Below are positions 40,282-50,746 of a stretch of DNA of 64,000 nt, one piece after another. The DNA is taken from positions 2,976,001 through 3,040,000 of the forward strand of contig NZ_JAGKQQ010000001.1 in the NCBI RefSeq assembly GCF_017939745.1. Reading direction: 5' to 3'. Under the pieces are notes generated by a model, which ran no database searches, was not told the origin of the DNA, and saw only the letters and a list, made by a program, of their open reading frames with translations. Position 1 is the first letter of the stretch. Each line of letters opens with the position of its first letter. The position numbers were made by a program, and so were the translations under genes. Source of the stretch: Gemmata palustris (GTDB lineage: Bacteria; Planctomycetota; Planctomycetia; Gemmatales; Gemmataceae).

Positions 40282-41262
40282 TCACGAATCCGTCGGCACC
40301 TTTGGATTCCCATAGCGCCGGAGCAGTTCGACCACCGTGTTCGCCACGAGCCGGTAGCTCTCTCGGCTGTACCCGCCGCTCAACAGCATCACGACCGGGA
40401 TGCCCCGTGCCCGGAGTTGCTCGATCACGTAGAGGTCGCGCGCGAGCACGTCCCCGGCCGACAGGTGCAACCCGCCGAGGGCGTCGCCCGTGAACACGTC
40501 GGTGCCCGCGTTGTACACCGCCAGCCCGACGCGCGCGTTGCGCCCGATCGCGTCGAGGAAGCCCGGTAGCGAGCGCGCCACGAGGTGCAGGTACTCCGCC
40601 CCCGCGCACCGGGCGGGTAGGGGAATCGGGCAATCGATCCGGGCGCGGGCGTCCCGGTCGTGGGCGGGATAAATGTGGGGATTGAACGCATCGAACATGA
40701 ACACCTGATGGTCCGCACGGAAGTGGTGACTGACGCCGTTGCCCTGGTGGGCATCGAGGTCCACATACGCGATGCGGTCGGTCGCGGTCAGGCGCCCCTC
40801 GGCGCGCAACCCGTGAACCAGATACGCGATGTCGTTAAACACGCAGAATCCTTCCCCGCGGTCCGGCTTGGCGTGATGGTACCCGCCCGAGAGGTTGACC
40901 GCGATCCCGGCGGTGAGCGCCTCGCGCGCGGCCACGAGCGAACCCGCCACGGCCCACCGCATGGGTCGCAAAACCACCCGCCATACCGCCCACACGGGCA
41001 GCTTTCGGATGAAGGGCAGTTCCAGCGCCCACGACAATTCGAGCGGATCGCCGAGGCGCTTCAGGTAGGCCGGGTCGTGGACCGCGCTGAGATCCATGAC
41101 GGACGCCGGGCGCGGAACCCCCACCCACGCGCGGTTCCGCAAGTGCCGGACCTCGTGCCCAATCGCTTTCCACGCGCGACCGTATTTCCGCGAATCGAAC
41201 GGGTGCAGGCGCTCCAGCCCGAGGAACCCGATGTTGTACCGGCGCGTGTAGACCAGTTTCAT
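40282..41262 (-). CDS. Histone deacetylase-family amidohydrolase
   Basis: 326 aa from the ATG at 41262 (MKLVYTRRYNIGFLGLERLH). Catalytic elements are complete: the His pair in LSGGYHHAKPDRGEGFCVFN, zinc ligands in DLDAHQGNGVS, and Asp/Tyr regions in AVYNAGTDVFTGDALGG and LSGGYSRESY. The N-terminal HPFDSRKYG and the class IV (HDAC11-like) layout suggest an acyl-lysine or acylpolyamine hydrolase. Bacterial members act on acetylated metabolites or proteins, and the substrate here is unknown. No acetyltransferase partner is in an operon with it, although NAT is divergent nearby. Confidence 0.88.
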   Translation of the reverse strand: MKLVYTRRYNIGFLGLERLHPFDSRKYGRAWKAIGHEVRHLRNRAWVGVPRPASVMDLSAVHDPAYLKRLGDPLELSWALELPFIRKLPVWAVWRVVLRPMRWAVAGSLVAAREALTAGIAVNLSGGYHHAKPDRGEGFCVFNDIAYLVHGLRAEGRLTATDRIAYVDLDAHQGNGVSHHFRADHQVFMFDAFNPHIYPAHDRDARARIDCPIPLPARCAGAEYLHLVARSLPGFLDAIGRNARVGLAVYNAGTDVFTGDALGGLHLSAGDVLARDLYVIEQLRARGIPVVMLLSGGYSRESYRLVANTVVELLRRYGNPKVPTDS

Positions 41263-41536
41263 CAGCAAGCACCTGTTGGGGATGCCGAGAGCAGAACCAC
41301 AGATGAACACAGATAACGCGGATCAGATATAGGAGATACCAAGATCACAAAAAGGCACCTGGAGGCCCGAAGCGAGGACAGAAAACCGGGGACAGCGGGT
41401 AGAAATCAGAGGCAGTGATGCGCTTTGAACTTCGGACGGGGCGGCCGACGGTCGCCGTCGGCGTTGTGCGAGGGCCTTGGCCGCGCGACGTCGAGCGCGT
41501 TTCACCAACTTCTGAACCTCTGGTATCGCTACTCCC

Positions 41537-42358
41537 ATGAACCTCGATGCTTACCTCTCTCGCATCGGCTACGCCGGGCCGCGAACCCCGACGCTCCCCG
41601 TTCTGCGAGACATCGTTCTCGCGCACGCCTGCTCGATCCCGTTCGAGAACCTCGACGTGCTCCTGGGTCGGGAGATCCGGCTGGAGCCGTCCGCCGTCGA
41701 GCGCAAACTCGTTGCCGCGCGCCGCGGTGGCTACTGCTTCGAGCAGAACTCGCTGCTCCTCGGCGCGCTGAGCGCCCTCGGGTTCGCGGCCCGGCCGCTG
41801 TCCGCGCGGGTGCGGATCAAGGCGACCCGCGAAGACACTCCGCCGCGGACGCACCTGTTCCTGCGTGTCGAGGCGGAAGGGGGCTCGTGGCTGGCGGACG
41901 TGGGGCTCGGCGGGCTGACGCCGACGACCCCGCTGCGGATCGACCAACTCGACACCGAACAACCGACCCCGCACGAGACGCGGCGCATCGTCCGCGAGGA
42001 ACGAGATCCGGCGCCGCGGTACTTCCACCAGGCGAAACTGGGCGAAGTGTGGGCGGACGTGTACGAGTTCACGCTCGAAGAGATGCCCGAGATCGACCGC
42101 GAGGTGGGCAACTGGTGGACCAGCACCCACAAGAACTCGAAGTTCCGCCAGAACCTGCTTGCCGCGCTCGCGCGCCCGGACGGGACGCGGGTCTCGGTCC
42201 TCAACCGCGAGTTCACGCACCGCCGCGGAACCGAGGTACTCGAACGGTTCGAGATCACCGACCCCGAACACCTCTTGGGCGTGCTCGCGGAGCGGTTCGG
42301 CCTGATTTTCCCAGCGGGCACACGGTTCGGTGCGCCGGGCGCTGCGTGGCCGACGTAA
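41537..42358 (+). CDS. nat: Arylamine N-acetyltransferase
   Basis: 273 aa. The catalytic triad is visible: Cys in RRGGYCFEQNSLL, His in RTHLFLRV and Asp in WLADVGLGGLTP. The N-terminus SIPFENLDVLLGREIRL is the usual family start. It transfers acetyl (or another acyl) from CoA to arylamines or hydrazines. ATG at 41537. It is divergent from the HDAC-like gene and followed at once by the duplicated DUF885 fragment, which begins 8 bp after its stop. Confidence 0.93.
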   Translation: MNLDAYLSRIGYAGPRTPTLPVLRDIVLAHACSIPFENLDVLLGREIRLEPSAVERKLVAARRGGYCFEQNSLLLGALSALGFAARPLSARVRIKATREDTPPRTHLFLRVEAEGGSWLADVGLGGLTPTTPLRIDQLDTEQPTPHETRRIVREERDPAPRYFHQAKLGEVWADVYEFTLEEMPEIDREVGNWWTSTHKNSKFRQNLLAALARPDGTRVSVLNREFTHRRGTEVLERFEITDPEHLLGVLAERFGLIFPAGTRFGAPGAAWPT

Positions 42359-42365
42359 CCGCACT

Positions 42366-42448
42366 TCCGCGTAGTGCGCCCACCCCTCGACGTTCGTGCC
42401 GCACGTGTACAGCTTCCGCACCTTCGTCGGGTACTGCTTCGCGTAGAG
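42366..42448 (-). pseudogene. 83-bp duplicated fragment of the DUF885 gene
   Basis: 82 of 83 bases match 43446-43528, inside the DUF885 gene, in the same orientation and offset by exactly 1,080 bp. Translated on the minus strand it gives YAKQYPTKVRKLYTCGTNVE and GWAHYAE, with one Leu-to-Gln change. It lacks a start and the rest of the gene, so it cannot be functional. Confidence 0.85.
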
Positions 42449-42642
42449 CTACTAGCGTGAACAGAGTGGCCGAAATCCGGCGGACCGTGGCGGTACGGTT
42501 CTAGACGCTTCACTAGCTGACGCAAACAATGTTAATCAGACTAGTTATGGAAATTTCTCTCATTCTAACGTGGCGACAATTATCCTATGTCGGGGGGAGG
42601 TGTAAGGTGGATTTGGTTCTTGCCTCACCTCAAGGAGCAGCA

Positions 42643-42876
42643 ATGCCCGTCGTGGAAACCGAAAAGTCCGAGATCCTGGAGTTACTAGGCGTCCTCGGTG
42701 CGAACGCCCAAAAGGTCGACGTCGATCACCACCTCGGTTATGGGTTGTTGATCGGTAGTCGGCGCATCGACCCGTTTATTGACCAGGATGCATGCGTCCG
42801 GTACTTAAAAGCCATCCACGAACTGGTGGCAAGCAATAAGCTCGTGGAACGCCGCGGCATCTGGTTCCTCGCCTGA
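42643..42876 (+). CDS. Small hypothetical protein
   Basis: 77 aa from the ATG at 42643 with a strong AAGGAG 5 nt upstream. Sequence features: KSEILELLGVLGANAQKVDV, YGLLIGSRRIDPFIDQDACV and KLVERRGIWFLA. The mixed helix/strand pattern suggests a small winged-helix-like or regulatory fold, but there is no family match. The upstream open frame to 42529 is not needed. Base composition around it (42500-42640) is more AT-rich than the neighbours. Confidence 0.55.
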   Translation: MPVVETEKSEILELLGVLGANAQKVDVDHHLGYGLLIGSRRIDPFIDQDACVRYLKAIHELVASNKLVERRGIWFLA

Positions 42877-43045
42877 TCCCTATCCGTGGACCGCTTCCCA
42901 CTTACCGCGCGGGCACCGCTCACTGGTCATTGGCAGTTTGGCCTCGAGCGGACGGCCGCACGCCGAGCACTTGTCCCGCGCCCGCTCCGGGCACACCGCA
43001 CGCTCCCCAGCACCGTTAGCACAATCTCAGCGGAACGATTCGGCC

Positions 43046-44794
43046 TCAGAGCGTCGGGCCGGTGTCACCGGGGAGCATGATCTTGCGAATCAGCTTGATC
43101 GGCAACCCGCCCTGGCGCACGAACTCGTCGTGGAACGTCTGCAGGCGGAAGTCCGCGCCCTTCGCCTTCTTGTAGTCGTCGCGCAACTTGTAGATCTGGA
43201 GCTTGCCCAGCGTGTAATAGAGGTACGTCGGGTTGTACGTTCCGCGGCGTGCCTCCTGGAACGCGGTTTCCGGCTCGATGTACCCCTGCTCCACGAAGAA
43301 CTTCTTTCCTTGCTCCACGGTCCAGCCCTCCGTGTGCAGTTTGATGCCGACGATGTACCGGCAGTCGCGCAGGAGTGCTTCGTTCAGTTGCGCGAGCCGC
43401 ACCTTCGGGTCGCCGTCGCCGTAGCCCTCCTCCACGATCATCTGCTCCGCGTAGTGCGCCCACCCCTCGACGTTCGTGCCGCACGTGTACAGCTTCCGCA
43501 CCTTCGTCGGGTACAGCTTCGCGTAGAGGAACTGGAGGTAGTGCCCGGGGAACGCCTCGTGAATCGTGATGATGTCCATCCCCGTCTTGTTGAACTGCCG
43601 CATGTGCTCGACCTTCCGGCGCGCCTCCCATTCCGTTTCCGGCGGGGTCACGTAGTAGAACGCCTCGGTCGCCTTCGTCTCATACGCGCCGGGCGTGTCC
43701 ATTGACGCGAACCCGCCCGTGCGCATGAACGCGGGCGTCTCTGCGATCGTCGGCCGCACTTCCGACGGTACCGTCACGATCTTCTTGTCGATGAGGAACT
43801 TCCGGGTGCGTTCGATGGTCCCGCGCGTCGCGCCGACCAGATCCTCCGGCTTCGGGTGGTCCTCGTTCAGCGTTGCGAGCACCTCGGCGGGCGTCCGTTT
43901 CGGGTCGATCTTCTTCGCGGTGGCGACGAACGCTTCCTGGTCGCGCTTGAGGTTGGCTTCGCCGATGGCGAGCAGTTTGTCGAGCGGAACATCGAGCATC
44001 TCCTCGGTTTCGAGCTTCTTCACGAACGCATCGGCCCCGATCGCGTACTTCCCCTTCGACTTCGGGAGCAGGTCCGTTTCGATCCACTTCGCCGCGGACT
44101 CGAACGCTTCGACTACAGGTTTGTTGGCGGCCTCGAACTCGGCGAACAGCTTCTCGTCCTTACCCGCCGCAGTTTTGGCCCACGCGAGCAGATCGTTCCG
44201 GAAGAAGCTGACCGAGCCCTTCGCAACGATAACGCCCAGATCGGTGAACTCCTTCGGCGGGTTGTCCACGTTCGTTTTCATCGCTGCAAGAAGGCGCGGA
44301 GCGGCTTTCAAGCGCCCGATGACCGCCTTGAGCCGGTCCGCGGGCGGCGCGAACGACCGCTTCATTAGCATGTCGATCCCCTCGGCCGGTTTGCCCAGGT
44401 ACGTGACCGGGTTCCGCCTCCAGTCGCGCACCGTTTCGATCTCCAGAAGCTCGGCGCGAATCGCGTGATCGAGCGTTTCGGCGTCGATGGCTTCGGCGGG
44501 AGTCAATTTACCGGCGCGGAGGGTCTTCAGGCGCGCGTGGAAGTCTTTGAGCGCCTCGGCCCGGCGCGCAATCATTCGGGCGGTCAGGTCCGCCAGTTTG
44601 TCGTCGAAATCGTGGATACCGGCGTAGGTCGCCTGGTTCGGGTCCCACGCGAACAGGGCCGCGTAGTAATCGTCCGCGAACGCCGCGAACCCGGCCGGCG
44701 CGGGCACATCGGCAACGACGGGTTGCGGGCGCGTGATCCCGAGAAGCGCGACAAGAAGAACACCGGCGAGGGCCGGGAATCGGAGTGCGGTCAC
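43046..44794 (-). CDS. DUF885 secreted metallopeptidase-like protein
   Basis: 582 aa. The start is placed at a GTG at 44794 preceded by CCGGAG; this gives signal peptide VTALRFPALAGVLLVALLGI. Family motifs: IITIHEAFPGHYLQFLYAKL (H-E-x-x-x-G-H zinc-like site), NVEGWAHYAEQMIVEEGYGD and a C-terminal YNPTYLYYTLGKLQIYKLRD. DUF885 proteins are M3-like putative zinc peptidases; the substrate is unknown. The gene follows the Tricorn-type protease on the minus strand, separated by a strong hairpin. An 83-bp piece of it is duplicated at 42366-42448. Confidence 0.88.
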   Translation of the reverse strand: MTALRFPALAGVLLVALLGITRPQPVVADVPAPAGFAAFADDYYAALFAWDPNQATYAGIHDFDDKLADLTARMIARRAEALKDFHARLKTLRAGKLTPAEAIDAETLDHAIRAELLEIETVRDWRRNPVTYLGKPAEGIDMLMKRSFAPPADRLKAVIGRLKAAPRLLAAMKTNVDNPPKEFTDLGVIVAKGSVSFFRNDLLAWAKTAAGKDEKLFAEFEAANKPVVEAFESAAKWIETDLLPKSKGKYAIGADAFVKKLETEEMLDVPLDKLLAIGEANLKRDQEAFVATAKKIDPKRTPAEVLATLNEDHPKPEDLVGATRGTIERTRKFLIDKKIVTVPSEVRPTIAETPAFMRTGGFASMDTPGAYETKATEAFYYVTPPETEWEARRKVEHMRQFNKTGMDIITIHEAFPGHYLQFLYAKLYPTKVRKLYTCGTNVEGWAHYAEQMIVEEGYGDGDPKVRLAQLNEALLRDCRYIVGIKLHTEGWTVEQGKKFFVEQGYIEPETAFQEARRGTYNPTYLYYTLGKLQIYKLRDDYKKAKGADFRLQTFHDEFVRQGGLPIKLIRKIMLPGDTGPTL

Positions 44795-44893
44795 GAGTTG
44801 CTCCGGGCTGGGAACGTCTGCGGAGAGGCTTGACGTGTGAGGATACGGCCGACGAGAGGAGCGCTGCAACTGATATTCGCGCCGACTTTAAGC

Positions 44894-44924
44894 GCGGGAG
44901 CCGGCGACCCGCGCCGGCTCCCGC
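44894..44924 (-). terminator. Hairpin after the Tricorn-type gene
   Basis: 13-bp perfect arms (GCGGGAGCCGGCG at 44894-44906 with 44912-44924) and a 5-nt loop, 13 bp past the stop codon. There is no marked T-run on the minus strand. Confidence 0.5.
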
Positions 44925-44936
44925 AAACGAACCACA

Positions 44937-47900
44937 CTACCGCTTCGGGTACGGCGGCGTAGTGATCGCCTTCGGCGGGTTCTTCTTCAGTTCCGCCAGC
45001 AGCACTTCGATGCCCTTGTTCAACTGCTGGTCGTCGCCCGCGAACTCCTTCGCCGGGTCGTTGTCCACCATGATGTCGGGCGACACACCGACGTTCTCCA
45101 TGATCCACTCCTTGCCGCCCAAATCGTAACGCGAGAACTCGGGCTTGCTCAGCGATCCGCCGTCGAGGAGCGGCAGAGCCCCGCGGATGCCGACCACCCC
45201 GCCCCAACTCCGCTTGCCGATGAGCGGCCCGAGTTTGTAGTGCCGGAACCGGTACGAGAAGATGTCGCCGTCCGACGCGGAGAACTCGTTCAGCAGGCAC
45301 GTCATCGGTCCGACGAACGTGCCGTTCGGGTCGATGGTTGGTTCCGCGTTGCGGGCGATGCCGATCATCGCCGGTTCGCGCCGCAAGCGCTCGATCAGCA
45401 TCGGCGACACGTTCCCGCCGCCGTTCCCGCGCACGTCAATAATGAGCGCCTGCTTCTTGAGCTGCGGGTAGTAGTGTTTGGCGAACTCGTTGAGGCCGGT
45501 TTGCTGCATGTCGGGCACGTGAATGTACCCCACCTTGCCCTCGGTCGCGTCGGACACCTTCTTGATGTTCCCCTGCACCCAGGCGTAGTAGTACAGGTCG
45601 GCTTCGTCCGCCGTGGGGGTCACGACCACGCGCCGCGCGCCGTCCGCCGCCGGTTTCGTGTTCACCGAGAGCACCACCGGCTTGCCCGCAGTGTTCACGA
45701 GCAGTTCGTTGATGTTCTTCACCTCGCTCGTCGCCCGGCCGTTGACGGCAACGATCCACTCCTTCGCGCTCACGTTCACGCCCACTTCCGTGAGCGGCGA
45801 CCGGCGCTTGGTGACCCAGTTCTCGCCCGGCAAAACGCGCGTGATCTGGAAGAACCCGGTGTCCGCGTCGCGCTTGAATTCCGCGCCGAGCAAGCCCTGT
45901 TGAATCTTCCGCACCTCGGGCAGTTCGCCGCCGCCGATGTAAGCGTGCCCGGCGTTCAGCTCACTAATCATCTCGCCGATGATGTACGTGAGGTCCGCGC
46001 GGTGGCCGACGTGTTCGACCAGCGGTTCGTACTTCTTCCGCACCGCGACCCAATCGACGCCGTGCAGCCCCGGATCGTAGAAGAAGTCGCGCATCTGCCG
46101 CCAGCACTCGTGGAACATCTGCTTCCACTCCGCCCGGCGATCGAGCGTCACTTCCAACCCGGAGAGGTTCAGGGCATCGCCAATGGCGACCGGTCCCTTC
46201 GGCAAGTCGATGATGCCGTACTTGCCGTCCTTCTGAACGAGCATCTTCTTGCCGTCGGCCGAGATCTCGTACCCACCCACGGTTCCGAGGTTGCTCTCCT
46301 TCTTCGAGGCGAGATCGAACACGAGGAACGCGGACGGTTCGCGGACCGAACTGCGCTGGTAGTACAGCGACGTGCCGGCGGCCTTCAGGTTGGAGTAGTT
46401 CCCTGCGGGGCCGGGGATCGCGACGATGCGCCCCGCGAGGCCGTCCAGATCGACCTTCACCTCCGGCGGGCCGTCCTTCTTCTCGTCCTTTTTGTCCTTC
46501 TCGTCTTTCTTCTTCGGTTCGGCATCGTCGTCGAGCTTCGGGCGCAGCGGGTTCGGCGTCGCCTTCGCGAGCGTCACGAAGTAGATGCGTGACATATCGC
46601 GATACGAGTGGTTCCATTCCGTCTGGCTGTAAACCGGGTTGAAGTCGCGCGCGGATACGAAGAACAGGTACTTGCCGTCCGCACTGAACGCGGGCGAGCC
46701 GGAGGAGTACCAGCCGTCGGTGACCGGCGTCGTTTTGCCCGATTCGAGCGAGTACAGGTGAACCTTGTTGAGCGTGTCGACTTCCTGGCTCCCGAACGCG
46801 ACCCACTTCGAGTCCGGTGCCCACACGAAGTCGCGGATCTCCCATACCTTCGACTGGTTCACGAGCGTCACCTTCTTCGTTTCCACCTCCACGAACTGGA
46901 GCCGGAGCTTCTTGTCGCCCCACAGGATCTTCTTCGAGTCCGGCGACCAGAGCAGCTCGTACTTGTAGGTGTCCGCACCGCTCGTGACGGGCTTCGCGGG
47001 CGCGCTGCCGTCCGCCGGGCCGACGTGGATCTCGTCCTCGCCGGTCGCGTCAGAGATGAAGGCCACGCTCTTGCCGTCGGGCGACCAGATCGGGTTCCGC
47101 TCGTGTGCGCCGGGCGAGTGCGTGAGGTTGCGCGTGACGCCCTCCCCCGCCGGCACGGTGAAGATGTCACCGCGTGCGGCGAACATGGCGCGCTTGCCGT
47201 CGTTCGAGATCTCGAACGCGGTAACGCTCTTGCTCACATCGGTCAGCGCGCCGCGCGTGCCGAGCCGGTCTTCCTGGATCTGCACTGGTACCTTCGCGGT
47301 CTTCCCGGTCTTCACATCGAAGCGGCAAATGTACCCGCCGTTCTCGAAGACGATCGCGTCCTTGCTCGCGGACGGGAACTTGATGTCGAACTCCGTGAAC
47401 TCGGTGTGCCGGTCGAGTTTCTTGGTGGCCGGGTCGATGGAGTACAGGTTGTACCGCATGTCCTTGCCGCGATCGGAAATGAAGTACACCTTGTCGCCGA
47501 CGAACATCGGGATGATGTCCTGCGCCGGGTCGTCCGTGAGCTGCTCGGTCTTCTTCGTCTCGAAGTCGTACAGCCACACGTCGTCGGCCATGCCGCCGCG
47601 GTAGCGCTTCCAGGTGCGGAACTCGCGGAAGATGCGGTTGTAAACGAGCTTCTTCCCGTCGGCCGAGTAGCTCGCGAACCCGCCCCGCGGGAGCGGCAGT
47701 TCTTCGGCCAGTCCGCCCTCCGCGGGCACGGTATAGAGTTGACCGATGAAGTCGTTGAACGACCGCATCCGCGAGCGGAACAGGACGTTCTTCCCGTCCG
47801 GGGTCCAGCCCATCACGATGTTGTTCGGCCCCATGCGGTCGGACACTTCGTCGCGCCCGAGCGTCGCGGTGTAAGTGAGCCGCTTCGGTTCGCCGCCCGC

Positions 47901-48188
47901 CGCGGGGACGACGAACACTTCCGTGTTGCCGTCGTACTGCCCGGTGAACGCGACCTGCGTGCCGTCGGGCGAGAACCGCGGGAACATCTCGAACCCGGGG
48001 TGTGATGTAAGGCGCCGGGCGGTCCCGCCACTGGCAGGCACCGTGTAGAGGTCGCCCGCGTAGGTGAAGACGATCTGGTCGCCGTGAATGGCGGGGAACC
48101 GGAGCAGCCGGGCCTCTTCGGGCGCGGCACTGACGGGACCAACGCCGACCGCGAGTGCGATCAGCGAGAAGAGCGCGTAGCGAAGCAT
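44937..48188 (-). CDS. Tricorn-type S41 protease
   Basis: 1,083 aa from the ATG at 48188 with signal peptide MLRYALFSLIALAVGVGPVS. The N-terminal two thirds form two beta-propellers (FPAIHGDQIVFTYAGDLYTV; IWSPDGKSVAFISDATGEDE). A Lys/Asp-rich linker (KKKDEKDKKDEKKDGPPE) is followed by a PDZ-like part (LTEVGVNVSAKEWIVAVNGR). The C-terminal S41 domain has LIIDVRGNGGGNVSPM and nucleophile Ser in LLNEFSASDGDIFSYRF. The architecture is that of Tricorn protease homologues. Probably a periplasmic or exported oligopeptidase. Confidence 0.92.
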   Translation of the reverse strand: MLRYALFSLIALAVGVGPVSAAPEEARLLRFPAIHGDQIVFTYAGDLYTVPASGGTARRLTSHPGFEMFPRFSPDGTQVAFTGQYDGNTEVFVVPAAGGEPKRLTYTATLGRDEVSDRMGPNNIVMGWTPDGKNVLFRSRMRSFNDFIGQLYTVPAEGGLAEELPLPRGGFASYSADGKKLVYNRIFREFRTWKRYRGGMADDVWLYDFETKKTEQLTDDPAQDIIPMFVGDKVYFISDRGKDMRYNLYSIDPATKKLDRHTEFTEFDIKFPSASKDAIVFENGGYICRFDVKTGKTAKVPVQIQEDRLGTRGALTDVSKSVTAFEISNDGKRAMFAARGDIFTVPAGEGVTRNLTHSPGAHERNPIWSPDGKSVAFISDATGEDEIHVGPADGSAPAKPVTSGADTYKYELLWSPDSKKILWGDKKLRLQFVEVETKKVTLVNQSKVWEIRDFVWAPDSKWVAFGSQEVDTLNKVHLYSLESGKTTPVTDGWYSSGSPAFSADGKYLFFVSARDFNPVYSQTEWNHSYRDMSRIYFVTLAKATPNPLRPKLDDDAEPKKKDEKDKKDEKKDGPPEVKVDLDGLAGRIVAIPGPAGNYSNLKAAGTSLYYQRSSVREPSAFLVFDLASKKESNLGTVGGYEISADGKKMLVQKDGKYGIIDLPKGPVAIGDALNLSGLEVTLDRRAEWKQMFHECWRQMRDFFYDPGLHGVDWVAVRKKYEPLVEHVGHRADLTYIIGEMISELNAGHAYIGGGELPEVRKIQQGLLGAEFKRDADTGFFQITRVLPGENWVTKRRSPLTEVGVNVSAKEWIVAVNGRATSEVKNINELLVNTAGKPVVLSVNTKPAADGARRVVVTPTADEADLYYYAWVQGNIKKVSDATEGKVGYIHVPDMQQTGLNEFAKHYYPQLKKQALIIDVRGNGGGNVSPMLIERLRREPAMIGIARNAEPTIDPNGTFVGPMTCLLNEFSASDGDIFSYRFRHYKLGPLIGKRSWGGVVGIRGALPLLDGGSLSKPEFSRYDLGGKEWIMENVGVSPDIMVDNDPAKEFAGDDQQLNKGIEVLLAELKKNPPKAITTPPYPKR

Positions 48189-48382
48189 GGTGCCCTCGTG
48201 GGACGAATTAGGTCGGTGAGCGAATTGTCGGAGAACACGCGCACTCGTCAACCCGGGCCGCTGGGAGTTGTGGCTAACCACGTATCCGCAACAGGTGGTG
48301 AAGGCGGAGCCCTTCGACGACGGCGGTCACAACCCAGAAAACTTGCTCGGTCTTCACGTTACTGTTCGCGCCGTTCTTCGTT

Positions 48383-48898
48383 TCACTGCAAGAGGCGGTC
48401 GAGACTTTTCTTCTTTTCAAGTACGCTCTCTTGAAGGGCGAGTGGACCGAGAACCGTAACGCCCTTCACACCGGGGATACCCGAAAACGTCCTTTCTTGA
48501 ACCAGCCTTTTCAGCACCTTGAAACAGATATCTTCGAGTATCTCTTGTTTGGCTTCGTTTTCAGTTTGAGACAATGGTTCTCGATGCTCCTTCCAGGCGT
48601 CCTCGAATTCGCTTTGCTCGGTAGAAGACGACGAAAAAAGACCCGCAGGATACTTCCAGTTACCTACGTCCCATCTGAAGAATTCCGAGTCGGTGGCGCC
48701 AAACCGGGCCTCGTATTCAAGGAAGTTGCTCAGGTGGTATTGTTCCGTGTTTGCCACAAGCAAAACCGTCCCGTCGTAGCCGTCACAGAAGAACCCGAAC
48801 CCATAAACGTTGTCTTGTTCGACCCCATTGAGGAACTGAGCGATCTGTTTCTTGGAGATGCAATACAGCCGGTCCTCTGCGGCAACCCGATCGAACAT
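48383..48898 (-). CDS. DUF4303-like protein
   Basis: 171 aa. NVYGFGFFCDGYDGTVLLVA followed by NTEQYHLSNFLEYE, then FFRWDVGNWKYPAGLF, match the DUF4303 pattern (an SMI1/immunity-like group). There is no signal peptide. ATG at 48898. It lies 15 bp downstream of the YjbQ stop on the same strand, so the two may share a transcript. Codon usage is less GC-biased than in neighbouring genes, hinting at later acquisition. Confidence 0.7.
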   Translation of the reverse strand: MFDRVAAEDRLYCISKKQIAQFLNGVEQDNVYGFGFFCDGYDGTVLLVANTEQYHLSNFLEYEARFGATDSEFFRWDVGNWKYPAGLFSSSSTEQSEFEDAWKEHREPLSQTENEAKQEILEDICFKVLKRLVQERTFSGIPGVKGVTVLGPLALQESVLEKKKSLDRLLQ

Positions 48899-48913
48899 GG
48901 CTATCTCCTCGGC

Positions 48914-49336
48914 TTACTCCCCGATGATCTTCACCAGCAAGCGCTTCGGGCGGCTGCCGTCGAACTCGCCGTAGAAGATTTGCTCCCACGGACCGAAGTC
49001 GAGTTTGCCCTTCGTGATGGCGACCACCACCTCCCGACCCATGATCTGCCGTTTCAGGTGGGCGTCGGCATTATCCTCGCCGGTGCGGTTGTGGTGGTAG
49101 TGGTTCGGGTCCGGGTTGAAGGGCGCCAGTTCTTCCAGCCACACGCCGAAGTCGCGGTGCAGCCCGCGTTCATCGTCGTTGATGAACACGCTGGACGTGA
49201 TGTGCATCGAGTTGCAGAGCACCAGCCCCTCTTTCACCCCACTTTTGCGAATGGCCTCCTCGACCTGCGGCGTGATGTTCACGAAGGCCATCTTCGAGGG
49301 AATGTTGAGCGTCAGGTACTCGGTGTGAGACTTCAT
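48914..49336 (-). CDS. YjbQ/UPF0047 family protein
   Basis: 140 aa from the ATG at 49336 with GGAGG upstream. Family motifs: [60 protein letters not shown] and QIFYGEFDG. Members have weak thiamin-phosphate synthase activity in E. coli; the physiological role is unclear. The frame is open upstream to 49519 but the ribosome-binding site fixes the start. Confidence 0.9.
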   Translation of the reverse strand: MKSHTEYLTLNIPSKMAFVNITPQVEEAIRKSGVKEGLVLCNSMHITSSVFINDDERGLHRDFGVWLEELAPFNPDPNHYHHNRTGEDNADAHLKRQIMGREVVVAITKGKLDFGPWEQIFYGEFDGSRPKRLLVKIIGE

Positions 49337-49689
49337 GGTGCCTCCTCCGCGCAGCGCGGGCTTCACGTTCGTGCCCGCCAGCCCGCGATGGCGTTGTACA
49401 ACCGCGCCCGTCCCGAAGGCAGGCAAATCAGCTCGCCAGAGGCAGCAGCATCGAAATGAGACGTGATCTCTCCTGATCCAAACCTGCTGCGGCAAAATCG
49501 AAAATTGCTCCGTTGACATCTCGTCCTAACCAAGTACCATTTCCAATGCCTTGATGAGATTAGTTCTCAACAAGAGCATTTCAAGCGAGTCGCTCAGCCT
49601 CCGCAGGCTATCCGGTTCCATCGAGAACCGACCCACGTCCAGCGACGCGTCTCGCGGCCATCCCACTCACTCGAGGAGGGTGCCGCGCT
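49337..49689. other. Divergent intergenic region, no gene
   Basis: About 350 bp between YjbQ (-) and DUF1559 (+). It contains the promoter listed at 49513-49540 and a Shine-Dalgarno-like GAGGAGGG near 49674. No other gene is seen. Confidence 0.5.
49513..49540 (+). promoter_or_regulatory. Candidate sigma70 promoter for the second DUF1559 gene
   Basis: TTGACA (49513-49518), 16-bp spacer, TACCAT (49535-49540). The transcript leader would be about 145 nt, ending in GAGGAGGG before the ATG at 49690. Confidence 0.42.
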
Positions 49690-50700
<1,011 letters not shown>

Positions 50701-50746
50701 CGTACCCGCGGACTCACCCCTTACATCCATCCAGGACACGTAAAAG

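Noticed and set aside
41345-42421. Minus-strand frame beginning MRKLYTCGTNVEGWAHYAE
   Set aside because: The opening belongs to the duplicated DUF885 fragment; beyond it the frame is antisense to nat and has no family content, so it is not a gene.
46608-48005. 465-codon plus-strand frame opposite the Tricorn-type gene
   Set aside because: Antisense shadow; the Tricorn frame carries the propeller and S41 motifs.
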